The position numbers and the translations under genes are program-made. 64,000 nt of DNA from Melampsora larici-populina 98AG31 (Eukaryota; Basidiomycota; Pucciniomycetes; Pucciniales; Melampsoraceae): contig NW_006768802.1 of the NCBI RefSeq assembly GCF_000204055.1, forward strand, positions 155,318 through 219,317. Direction: 5' to 3'. This document shows positions 21,350-32,168 of the stretch, in pieces. The notes beneath the pieces were generated by a model, which was not told where the DNA came from, searched no databases, and saw nothing but the letters and a program-made list of their open reading frames with translations. Positions within the stretch are counted from its first letter, which is position 1, and the number at the start of each line of letters is the position of its first letter.

Positions 21350-22427
21350 GTTGAGCAGGAGGAATAAGTGCAATATATGGCAGGAAATCACTGATATGAT
21401 GATGAAGATGAGGAGTTGTCAGAATATGTTGATAATGGAACATGTGTACCTCAAAGAGCAACACATTTTTCATTAATGATACTGTTTGATAAATTCTCAC
21501 CTTCAATGTGTTTGTGTATGCTTTGTAGTTGAGGGGTAGGAATAAGTGCAATTTTGAGCAGTAAAGCGCTGATATGATGATGATGATGAGGGTTTATAAT
21601 AAAAAGTTAATAATGATTAATGTGCAACTTGAAGAGCAACACAATTTTTATTAATGATATTTTTGACCAACTCCTCATCTTCAATGTGTTTGTGCCAGCT
21701 TTGTGGTTGAGTTGGTGTGATCTTTCCAGTTTTGAGTACTAAAATCCTCATATGATGATGAAGATGAGGAGTTGTGTTGAGCTTGCATTATATGGAAGGT
21801 GCAAGATGCAGAGACACACCTTTTTCATTAATGGTTTTTTTTCATAACTCCTCATCTTCATAGCAAGTGAGTGGCTTTGGTGCTGGTTTTTGTGTGAAAA
21901 CCACTGGGATGCGTTGTGTGACCAATGTTGTGTCACCTGTGATTTCATGTATCTGACCCAAAATTCACCTCAAAACCCACACACACACATTGAAGGGGAG
22001 GAGTTTTAAAAAAACTTGCATAATAAAAAATATGCATCCATCTGAGCTGCACATTCTGCATTAATGATATTTTTTCATAACACCTCATCTTGATCATCAT
22101 ATTAGGATTTTAGTACTCAAAACTGGACAGATTCCACCAAATCCACTACTAAGCTGGCACAAACACATTGAAGATGAGGAGTTGGTCAAAAATATCATTG
22201 ATAAAAATTGTGTTGCTCTTCAAGTTGCACATCAATAATTATTAACTTTTTATTACAAACCCTCATCATCATCATCATATCAGCGCTTTACTGCTCAAAA
22301 TTGCACTTATTCCTACCCCTCAACTACAAAGCATACACAAACACATTGAAGGTGAGCATTTATCAAACAGTATCATTAATGAAAAATGTGTTGCTCTTTG
22401 AGGTACACATGTTCCACTATATAACCT
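21350..22427. repeat. Large palindrome of ~180-bp units inside the KDZ transposon
   Basis: Three degenerate direct units begin at about 21350, 21530 and 21708, each with TGATATGATGATGAAGATGA followed by GCAACACA...TTTCATTAATGATA. Two to three inverted units follow from about 22080 to 22427. For instance, 21443-21485 pairs with the inverse of 22374-22416. The spacer is centred near 21930-22070. It could be a nested foldback element or an internal regulatory repeat. Confidence 0.8.
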
Positions 22428-22985
22428 TGATCACCTTATCAATACTACCTCCAGTGTTCCCGTTATTGCTTTGGTTTGTCTTGTTGTTGTGGTAAATTCA
22501 CATTGCTTATCACTCAATTCCACTGTCTGATGTGGCCATTGCAACCATGGCCTTGAGGTCTTGATATTGTGGCCAGGCATTCCTAAAAGAATTCTGGGTA
22601 TCACAATATGAATATGGCCAAAGATCATATTTACATCATGACCATTTTGCTGAAGATGAAGGAGATCAGCCAGTGAGAGACTTATCTCTTTCCGGAGAAT
22701 GATCAAAAAGGTTTATGTAACCAAGACCTCATCTTGACACATGAGACATATTTGACAGCCCCTTGTTCATCCAGACAGAAAGGCAAGTGAAATGTCCCAA
22801 ATACCTTCAAAAAGGGGTGTATAGGACAGTAGCACCCCAATTAGTTTGATGGCTTGTCCCAATTGGTCAATTACGGAAATATTTGTTAGCTTAAAACTTA
22901 TATCAAGGTCAATGACCACATTTGGCATGGCACATCCCCCTCACCTCCATCGCATATAGTCTTAACTTCATACTTCAATATTTCA

Positions 22986-25900
22986 ATGGGCAATCACGGA
23001 AACTCGATCCCGTGCCCGCTAAGTCAGGCCATCAACAAGCGTTCACAAAAGACAAAAGGCAATGCTGAGATCGAGCTCGACGAGATCAATCGACTTGAAG
23101 ATGAATGGGCAGATAAACGATGTACGAAGCTCAGGAAAGTCATTTTGAATCCTCCGTTGAATACAAACGAAGCCAGTACATCAAATGAAACAAATAACCT
23201 TGAAGTTGAAGATGAAAACACCGGTCCTGCCTCACCTAATCATTTTAATCTTGATTACAACATGTTTCCTGATGAAGACGACCCGCCGCCAAGTCCCAGT
23301 GAAAATGAGTCCGACACTTCCGAAGAAAACGACGAGGTGGTTCGGCATATCACTAGTGTATCCTACCAACAAAGGCGAGTACGGGAGGAGTTGCAATGGC
23401 GTCAAAACCTCACTCCGATGTTTGTAGCTTTCATGGAAGCCAGCAAAATGACTTTGCAGTGGGGAACAGCGTCCTGGAACATTGACTGGAAACCAGAATG
23501 CGGCTGCTCTACTGCCAAGAAGAGAACTCGGCCTGTGGATGTTGTGGACATATTCAGTATGTATCAATTAGTCCTGATCCTTATGTACCACAACTAATGA
23601 ATGACCAAATAACATAACCCAGGTCGTACCAAAATGTTAATCACGTTCTGCTCTTGCCAGCCAGATGTGGTCCGATTGATTCAAATGGGATATATGGGTG
23701 GCTCACCTACTCATCCCAAAAACGCTTTTTCATTACGTTTGCTCCGATTCTTTCACATACTTTGGAAGTATGGGAGTATACGAATTCAGCCTTTTGTGCG
23801 AGCGGTAGATGAATTCCTTGACGCCAGTAATGCACTGATGCTTAGCAAAAGTACAAAAAAGGTCAGTAGTTTGAAAGTGTTTCGAAAATGGTCACCAAGG
23901 AGGAAACTGATAGAATGTTGATCAGCCACGACAATGGCGCCAACCTTTTTCATCTGCGATAGATGCATATCGACACATGTTACGCCTACAAAAAGAACTT
24001 ACCAATCGGGCCCTTTCGCTGACAAATCTTGAGCAGCTGGCCGCCAACTGCCCTCGCTGTTTTGGTCCTTCCAAACTTGATCAAGAAACCGACGAACCTG
24101 ATCATATAGTTTGCCTCGATGGAAACTTTCAACAGCGTAGACACCAAGCAGCCAGCGTCGAGAACTCCCAAATTCAATTAAGGTACCCAGCGTTATTTGT
24201 TCAACCAGCCCTGATTGAGAAGTGGCGTGTAAAGGGGGCCAGTGCACCACACTACAATGATGATCTTGTGTGTATCAACTCACAATCTTATATGTGATAT
24301 ATTGTCTTCAAAAAGTTCATCTCTGTATTTTCCTGTAGGATCCTTGTAGTCAAATGCATACCGCTGCGAATGATACAAGGACGGCTTCGACTTGGCGCGG
24401 ATGTGACAATACAGGACTACTGGGCATGGTGTGTCGACATGACCATGCCCTAGCTTTCATTAATATTGAGAAGAGCGGAGAAAAGTATGTCCATCTTTGA
24501 AATGGCACATACTTTGGTATCACTCACGTTTACATTACCTATCTAGGGCACACTTTGCTCATACAATGGTGGACTGGCTACTTGACAGAGCAAAAGAGCC
24601 AGATGACGAGCGACCGAGAAAGTGTGCGTTTCTCTACGACATTGGCTGTAACCTCGAGAAGGGTATCAAAAAGGTATCTCTTAGAATCATGACGATTCAT
24701 GATACAAGCTGATGTGTGCTATTCCCTACGTTCTTCCAGAGAGGACTCTTCCAGGGGGAAAGAAGAGCTAAACAGATTATGTTTGGTACATCTGTATTTC
24801 ACTCGTATGTACACGAATGGGGCTGCCAGTTGGGATACAGCCCACGGTTTAACTTGGGTTGGGGACTATCAGATGGAGAAGGATGTGAACGTACTTGGTT
24901 TGTACTCTGTTCCTTGGTGGCTGCACTTCGTTACAGTACCAAGCAGCATAGACTCAATGCGATCAATTGTAAAGCGAGTCACAACAATGACGTACTTCGT
25001 GCTAATGCAGGTAAGAGCTGATCACTTACTCACACCAATATTATGGTTTTCAGAAACTTAGTTGTCATATTTTCGTTTTGTCAGTACAATCAATCAAATC
25101 GAAAACAGCCCGTGCCGAGAAAACCCGAAAACAAAACTTGGACATAATAAAAAGGATTGAGCAGCAGCCTCAATATAATCGAGAATACTTCGGTGCCCAG
25201 TGGGAGCGGCAGAAGACTATACAGTCACAAGTCATTGGTTCCAATGACCTTTGGGCTCTCGAAAAACAATTGGCACAGCTTATGGACTTTGAGGAAGATT
25301 TGAGGGAGTCACAGTGAGTCCGTTTGGTTATGATAGTTTTGAAACGTCCTCATCAATGTTGCTGTTACAGGGCTAAATTGACTCAGATTCGGCAACGTCG
25401 GCGAGGAGAACGGACTGAAGCCGACCTAAACAATCTGGCCAGTCTACCTGGCTTGATTATTTATCTTGAAGAGGAGATCGAGGAGGTTGTGATTGACCTT
25501 GGTAGTGAAAGATTTCGAAATCTACCTGAAGCTTCGGGTAAGATCTGTTATTCTTTTTTGCTTGGTTTTAATGTCTTAATTTCTCACATTCTTGCCTTTA
25601 GATGATAAAGGCAAGTCTCTAATCCGAATTCGTGTTGCCAAACAAAACCTCTACGAAGCCAAAGTTGGAGTAATCGAGCACAAACGACGGTGGGATGAAC
25701 GTGGGCAGGGTGAGTATAATATCCAAGTATATTGATGGATGTAATGTTTTTGTTAATTTCATTTCTAGGTACTAAAATTCAGGATCGTATGAAGACTATT
25801 ATGACGAACAAACAGGCATTGTTAAAAAAGAAATGGCAAACTTACCACGACATGACAATCAAGTTTAACGAAACATATCCAAGTCCGAACCCCCTAGAAC

Positions 25901-26591
25901 TTAAATCCTTCGATGATGTCAAAGGTTTGGATATCAGTGATGATTTTTGGAACTTTGGCGAGCTGCAACATCCACAAGAGAGGTGGGCAGTCGATCAACC
26001 TACTCAAGTGGGAATCAGAGCGTTCCTTGCAATACGAAGCTGTGATGAGGAGCTGCGACGTATTGCAAAAGAAGTGCGTAGTCTGATGGAATGGTCCATC
26101 GTGATGGCTGGGAAACTGGAGAGGTTACATCTCTTGTCAGAAAAAGGTTGTAACTCTCTATAAATCCTTTGCTCTCCATTCTGATACTGAAATTTGAGTC
26201 GTGCTTAGCTTGGGACCCAACAGCAACGTCATTGCAATTGGATTTGGTGGTGCCGAGTGAGGCAACTCCACCTCGCATAACTAAAAAGAATTGGCTGAAG
26301 TACAGTCAGGTTCTGAAGTCATTGCACCATTCAATCAGTTTTAATCTTACTCGAACCTGGTTGGAATGGAATCATGATCTACCAGAGGTACTGCAAAAAA
26401 CTTCCATTTACTCGGATTTGGGCAACAAGTACGACGAGGGACTTGCTCTCAGCTGGAGGGGTCTAATTGCAAGTTGCCAGCTTGGTTGGGAAAATATAGT
26501 ACAGGCTCAAACAAGGATTGCTCAGCCAATTGATCCTTTAGAGGATGCTGAGCTAGATTTGTTTGATCTTCATATCCATGCCGATGGCTAA
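22986..26591 (+). CDS. KDZ transposase, 990 aa, 11 exons
   Basis: Kyakuja-Dileera-Zisupton transposase. Exons: 22986-23556, 23623-23861, 23914-24267, 24339-24484, 24547-24673, 24740-25010, 25085-25313, 25371-25537, 25602-25709, 25769-26146, 26209-26591 (2973 nt, no stop). Family hallmarks in order: CxC-like cysteines in the N-terminal third (DWKPECGC, LITFCSCQPD); WRQPFSSAIDAYRHML; CPRCFG (C316, C319); VCLDGNFQ with D339; a CxxxH cluster VCRHDHALAF; FLYDIGCNL with D468; and FHSYVHEWGCQ followed by GLSDGEGCER (E526 or E529). The two aspartates and the glutamate are the predicted RNase H-fold catalytic triad. The last ~450 residues are coiled-coil rich. The ATG at 22986 opens the first long exon. 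It should act on the 378-bp termini of its own element and is apparently intact. Confidence 0.93.
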
Positions 26592-27316
26592 TTTGTTTTT
26601 TGTGATTCATTCTTTGTTTTTATTTGTTATCTAAGCATTGCAATTCTTGGTCATAAATATTCGTTCTAAGTACAGTATTGTATTACAAACAATACTAATG
26701 CTACAAATCTTGCTGGATGAGATGCGATGAGAGCTTGAGAGGAGGTTAGGATTGCTTTCCTGATGATCGGTCTGAACTGTATGATCAATCCACACAATGG
26801 GAGATTTATGAGTTTGATTTATGAGTTTTGAGCAATCGGTTTCAAGTTTGATTACACATGATTGAGTGGAAGGGGACCTAGTAAAAGCAAGATGACGGGT
26901 TGAGTAAGCGTTGATTGGATCTAGAATCGAGAGATTTGGAAGATCAGGTATCGGGATGAGTACTTAGCTTTGCCTATGATTGATTTTTTCAAGTAATGAA
27001 TGTGATCAATTGTTGAGTTTGATACATTGTTGTTTTGTTGTTGTTTTCGATTTTGAGATGTTCAGCTGTTGTTATTTTGAGGAAGATGAAGGCCATCAGC
27101 CGGATGTTTTTAATTATACATATGTACCTTTGGTGAAAGTGCAATCTGTCAACACCACCAGATCTATCTGGTGTATGTCTGGTCAGTGGTGGGTATTTGT
27201 CCAACATCATCAGACATGTCTTACATCCAGATCCGTCTGGGGCGTGTCTTATATCCAGATCTGTCTGGGGCATATATTACATCCAGAACAGTCTGTGGCA
27301 TGTCTCACATCCAGAC
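26592..27316. other. 3' flank of the KDZ transposase and right subterminal repeats
   Basis: 26592-27130 is AT-rich without a gene. 27140-27316 carries repeated CCAGATC(C/T)GTCTGG-type palindromes in the same style as the left subterminal region. Confidence 0.6.
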
Positions 27317-27694
27317 GTGTCTGGCTGTATAGACATGTCCCAGACGGATCTGGATGCAAGACATGTCTGGACTTTTGTGTTGTTGTGGAAGACCACCAGA
27401 CTTGTCTGACGCACTCAAAGTGTGTCAGACAGGTCTGGCTTTTTTTTTCGAAAATTTCAAGTCTTGGAAGGGTTTTTTTTTAAATTTCTCATAGGCCTAA
27501 TGTAGTTTCAAATGCACAAAAATGTGTTTCTTGATGGTGCAAATTCAAAAAAATTTCTACCTTGAGACAAAATGTACAACCAGGATCTGTCTGGCTTATC
27601 TGGCGTATCTGCCATGATGCGTTTCGGAAGCTATCTGTAGGTAGTCGCACATTTAACTTCGGGTAGGTACCAAAGGCTTAAGGCGCCACAGGTG
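27317..27694. repeat. Right terminal inverted repeat of the KDZ transposon
   Basis: Inverse of 16434-16811. It ends GGCGCCACAGGTG, followed by the target duplication TCCCATAA. Homology with the left arm stops at about 27317, just inside CCAGACGTGTCTGG. Confidence 0.9.
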
Positions 27695-30600
27695 TCCCAT
27701 AATGTGGATGGAGCCCGGGGGCAAGCTGGCATTTTTTCACATGAAGTAAAACCCTTTGGCATCCAACTTGTTCCCAAATGCCGACGACATGTCCTACATG
27801 GATAGGTCGGTTTGGTTCGTTTTTGAAATCCACCTGCGTCCAAAGGCCATTTGGGCTTCAGGACATGAAACCAATGTAATTGAAGTTTGGGGAAACATAC
27901 CAAAATGAAAGACTTGTTAAGAACTTTCTGACCATTCTCGAGTGCTACCTGGAGTCCTCTTTTCCACTGGGCATTTGGCCATTGCCGGGCAAGTTCACGT
28001 GGTACATCGTCTCCGTCCTCATCGGACTGGCCTGTCCTTTTGGGGTCTGAGCTTGCTCTTTGATTAGAATGGGAAACTGATTTATGAAAAAATTGAAACA
28101 AGCGCTCACATGTAACTTTCAGAGGGTAAAGGAAGGTGAAGGCCGAGCCCATGTCGAATCACACGCTCTTTGAACAAACCACGGAGGTTTCTGGAGGCTT
28201 TTGCACGAGTACCAAGTTTGGAATCAAAGAAGGATCCACCCGAAAGAAGCATTCTTATCAACCTAGTGTCGTTGAACCGGTTCGCAATGTCATGACCAGG
28301 CGCATGGCGATTTGAATGAACGGAAGCTTGACGAGTGTCACCATTTTGAGACTCAAACTTTTCGGTTGCAAAGAGGCACGCTGGTCCAAATCTGTCAATT
28401 GAATATGGTAGGTGCGTGAGCATGTGAAATTTGGGTTTGTTAGTCCATTGCGCATTCAGCGCAATCAGTTGCTTCAAAAACCGAGCAATAACGATCTTGA
28501 GGTCCGAGATATAGACATCCTTGTTGAAAATTTTTGGCTGAAAAACATAAGATGCCAAATGAACTAATGTGATCCAACAGTGTTGGTAATCCTTTGGAAT
28601 AAAATCAAAAAAAAACAAATGGTGCAGCTTGCAAGACAACGCGAAAGTCTTTGCCAAGGAGGCTGTTGGCATAATGGACCATGTTACGCGCTTGTATCGG
28701 CGCAACATTCAACCCATCAACTTCGAATCCTTGCCAACGCCCGTGGATCGTTAACAGTTCAGCAGGCAATAATTTCGAAATGACATCGCGATATAGATAT
28801 TTTGTCACTCCTAGAAGTACCACATGTAGAGATTCCACAGGAGTGTCTAAGTGACCATCAAAAGCTACATGGAAACAGTTAGCCCCCAGGATATATGGGC
28901 CTGATGGGAATCAAGAGCGTACCTGCCAAACGTAAGAAAGGGTTGAACATATGCTCGCCATGTTTTGCTTCCAAATCAAGACAATGACATATAATGTTGT
29001 CCTGGGAGGTCTGCTCCCCTTTTGGTCGGTGCTTATTTTCCCGGTAGATCTGCTGGATTTTTTTAGCAAAAGGTAGATTCAGAGAGTCCCGAGTCCCGTA
29101 TTGTTTTGATAGGTCGTCAAATTGCTTGATGCTTTTAGGGTGCCGCGTGAGGCTCCATAGCTCCTTGGTATGCTCTCTGGTGCGGTCCCAGCTGCGGAAA
29201 GGCAGGGTGGCCTAAGAACATTTCACCTGAGTTAGTGAGGTCCATACTAACTCTGGTGAAAGTATACAAAAAAACCTCACCGGCAACCAATCATGATCAA
29301 TTCCAACAAACTTTTTAACATATGTTTCAGTTTGTTTTTCAGCCCGCGACTCCACCGTCAGATCACAAATGCGGCAAGGTGATAAAGTCCCCAAAGGATT
29401 CGTGGTGTTTGAAATTTTGGCATGCATCGGAGAGTCTCCCATGTGGCATAGGATAAAGGGCATGAGGAGGACGTCTGCCTCGATGCTACAATCATAAGAT
29501 TGAAATCCGTTGGAAGAGCCACAGCTATCATGGGTCGAAATCAGTTTTCCAAAATGACATGAACATAGACCGAGCAGGGCAGGCAAGAGCAAGACTGACT
29601 TCAATTCATCCACAATCTGATCTCCTTGCTCTAAAGCACTTGCAATATTTGAAGTACACAGCGGGTGAATATGGTACTCCTGGTTTGTGAGTTTCGGTCT
29701 CAATCCAGCCAGCGCGAAGTAAAACGACATATGCTTGTTCCATTTTTTAGAGACATTACCAGATGTATCATCTGAATACAACGCAACAGGTACACTTCGG
29801 ATGATCAAACCATTCGCTCTCACTCGCCAAGGATTGGGGAGTGAAATGCGCTTTGTACCTTGTGGGGTTTCCTCTAGATAGTTCCACAAACATGTGATCA
29901 GCATCTTCCTTGATTGTCAAAACAAACATTGAATAACTCACGGAATAATTGGGTGTTGGTGTCACACCACTTCAACCCATTCTGCAGTTCGATCCTGGTG
30001 AAAGAGCAGGCAAAAGATGAAACTTCCACATCCAAAAGCCGCCCGGAATCAAACTTTGGCTCGCCAGCAACGCAGAAGTCGTGAGAGCCTCGCGCCATGT
30101 TTAACACTGCCAAGCACTTCGCCTGTATGACCTGTTGGTCTTTATAATAGAACACCGGTACAACTACACGCAAGTCCGAGAGCTGTGCTGGCTCATATAT
30201 ATAGAAGTGCTCTCCCTCCACATCTACCATAGGCACTCGAAGATGTGAGGGTAGGTCTTCGCGCCACTTTTTTGATTGTGAATAACGATCGACGGTGACG
30301 CCTTTGTCATTTTCCGGAAGAAACTCAAGGTTTGGAGCTATTTCGGGGTTGCAGAGCTCCTAAAACGCTACATCAGGGATCTCATACCTACACGGGGAAT
30401 CTTTGGAATTCCTGAATTACTCACCTGTGATATGATATCACAGACTGAAAGAGTGAAACAGGGGTTTCTCAGCGGACTGATTTTTTCCGAGACCGTCAGC
30501 CCGAAACGGGCCTTCAGCTCTTTACGAATTTTTTTCAAATGTCCTGCAGTATATCATCCCAAGGTTTGGTCGTGGGTCAGTTCTACAGGGGTGCTCAAGG

Positions 30601-31500
30601 CAGTTACATCACAGGACGATCTTTGGACATACCAAGATCGGGCAGATCCACATGCAATATTTTATTCAAAATGCAGCGTATACGTGTGTACTCCGCGGTT
30701 GACATCAGATCACGGCCAGTTCCCAACATCAACAACAAGGCCGTGTGCTTGACAAGGCAAAGGTCCATTTCCGAGGAACATCAGCGAAAAACACAGTTGG
30801 GTTGTAAGAGATGCCAATTGTACGTACCTCTTTCTTGCGGAGAGGGTACCATGGAAGCCACGAGTCCGTCCCTGCGGTTGCGCTGGGTTTGTTTTCCGGT
30901 AGAGTGCCTGTGGCGTTATCTGATTTGGAACTGCCATCCAACATCCTGTCCAGGTCGAGACTGGCCTCTCTAGATTTGGGAAACTCCACATTTGGTCGAG
31001 GGGACGAGCCGTATAGTGACTCAAAATCTTCCGAGTTTGAGTCCATATCTGCACCCAATAGGTCATAGATCCCTTGAAGAGCTTCGGTGTCCATGGCTTC
31101 GGTGTCCATGGAGCCCTCGATGGGTCCGCCGCCATCTTCAGCGATCCTGCCAGACTGAGGCAGAGACGTTTCCTCTTGCGCCGAGGCCAGATGAGGCTTC
31201 GAGAGGCAAGGCCAGGAGGTGCCATTGTGGGAAGAGCCATCGAGCGCCTGTCCAGCTCCACGCGGACTCGGTCAATGTGAGTCTTTAACTTACAGTGCTT
31301 GCTCTTGTCCATGAAAGTACGACTGGTACAGAGCTTGCACGTCCAAGCGCCCGTGTTTGTCCCAGACGTGCTTTGCACAAAGACTAAACGACACGATCAA
31401 AAAGGGTTTGTAATGCATCCAATTGGGACTATGTGATCGCAAACAAAGGCTCACATTCATGGGAACTGGCCTGTGCCAATGTTATAAAACCGGCTGGCAT

Positions 31501-32082
31501 TGTGGTCCTCGGTGATTGTTCAAAGATAATTACGATGAAGTGCAACAAGGGTGGTGATGGATCCAACAAGTAGAAGAGACAGGATGTGCGATTGATGTGG
31601 TCGGTCACGGCAGTCACTGTCGACAACGATGTGCTTCAGCGGGGGCTAGGAGGCAGTTGTCTCTGGCATTCTAAATACCTTACTTTGTCCGAAAACTTGT
31701 GAAGCATCAGAGAATGCCCTTCAAGTGTTTGAAGGGGGATGCCCTTCAAGTGTTTGAAGAAGGGCATTGATGGTGATACCACGGTCAACCATCTCTGAAA
31801 CGTGGAATCATGGCACGTTTGATGTGTCTCTCACGCTAGTCTCAAACACAAAGGAGCTCGGTGTGCAATGAGCGGTGCAAGAGCGTGAGATTTCATCACA
31901 TGCAAGTCATCTCAGCTCGCTGTGATTGCGATGGATGAACTCCCTGTCACGTTGGGCCTCGGTGACGCTCGCGTTAATGTGATGATGTAGTGATTATATG
32001 TGACTAAAACGGCAACGTGTTCGTGCAGGGTTTGGGCCGCTAAAAATGCCCAATCTCACGTCTTTTTGCCCAAAAAGGCTTT
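31501..32082. other. Upstream region of the Tnp2-like gene
   Basis: No gene is supported. The region includes a direct repeat of CCCTTCAAGTGTTTGAAG (about 31708-31764) that can also fold on itself, and CT/GA-rich promoter-like sequence. Confidence 0.4.
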
Positions 32083-32168
32083 AGTGGTGTAGTGGCGCGC
32101 CTGTAAGTGTTGGAGTCTCTCAAGGTCAACAAACTCTTCTCAACAATCGTACTAAAACATCAACCTCA

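Larger units (their letters stand above)
16434..27694. mobile_element. Complete KDZ transposon, 11,261 bp, TSD TCCCATAA
   Basis: The element starts CACCTGTGGCGCC and ends GGCGCCACAGGTG, flanked by an exact 8-bp duplication TCCCATAA (16426-16433 and 27695-27702). The inverted termini extend about 378 bp. It encodes an open 990-aa KDZ transposase (22986-26591, +) and an open 539-aa accessory protein (19163-17219, -). An 8-bp duplication is, to my knowledge, usual for Zisupton/KDZ elements. The interior also holds a 213-bp duplication, a 100-N gap and a large palindrome of ~180-bp units. It interrupts an exon of the Tnp2-like gene, and excision with one duplication copy restores that exon. The intact genes and matching ends suggest recent insertion. 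Confidence 0.93.
15358..31500 (-). pseudogene. CACTA/Tnp2-like transposase gene split by two insertions
   Basis: Basidiomycete transposase recognised from motifs: an N-terminal C2H2-like finger (WTCKLCTSRTF...H), YSDDTSGNVSKKWNKHMSFY, a GDSPMHA motif, and the family-typical tail KPKFHMLTHLPYSIDRFGPA followed by FATEKFES and HSNRHAPGHDIA. The start is the ATG at 31500 (short exon to 31455, then 31383 onward). Two elements interrupt it. The KDZ transposon (16434-27694) lies in an exon running 27833 to 16379, which is 186 nt after excision. A 581-bp element (15429-16009) lies in the last exon, which is 354 nt after excision and ends at TGA 15358. Both repaired exons are multiples of three and open. 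Around 31200-31294 the reading frame changes; only a 38-nt intron would explain it, so an older frameshift is possible. As it stands the gene is inactive. Confidence 0.8.

Noticed and set aside
32083..32094. TAGTGGTGTAGTG as the right CACTA terminus of the Tnp2-like element
   Set aside because: It pairs better with the GGCGCC...CCACGA end at 34862 as a hAT-type terminus, and no CACTA partner was found to the left.
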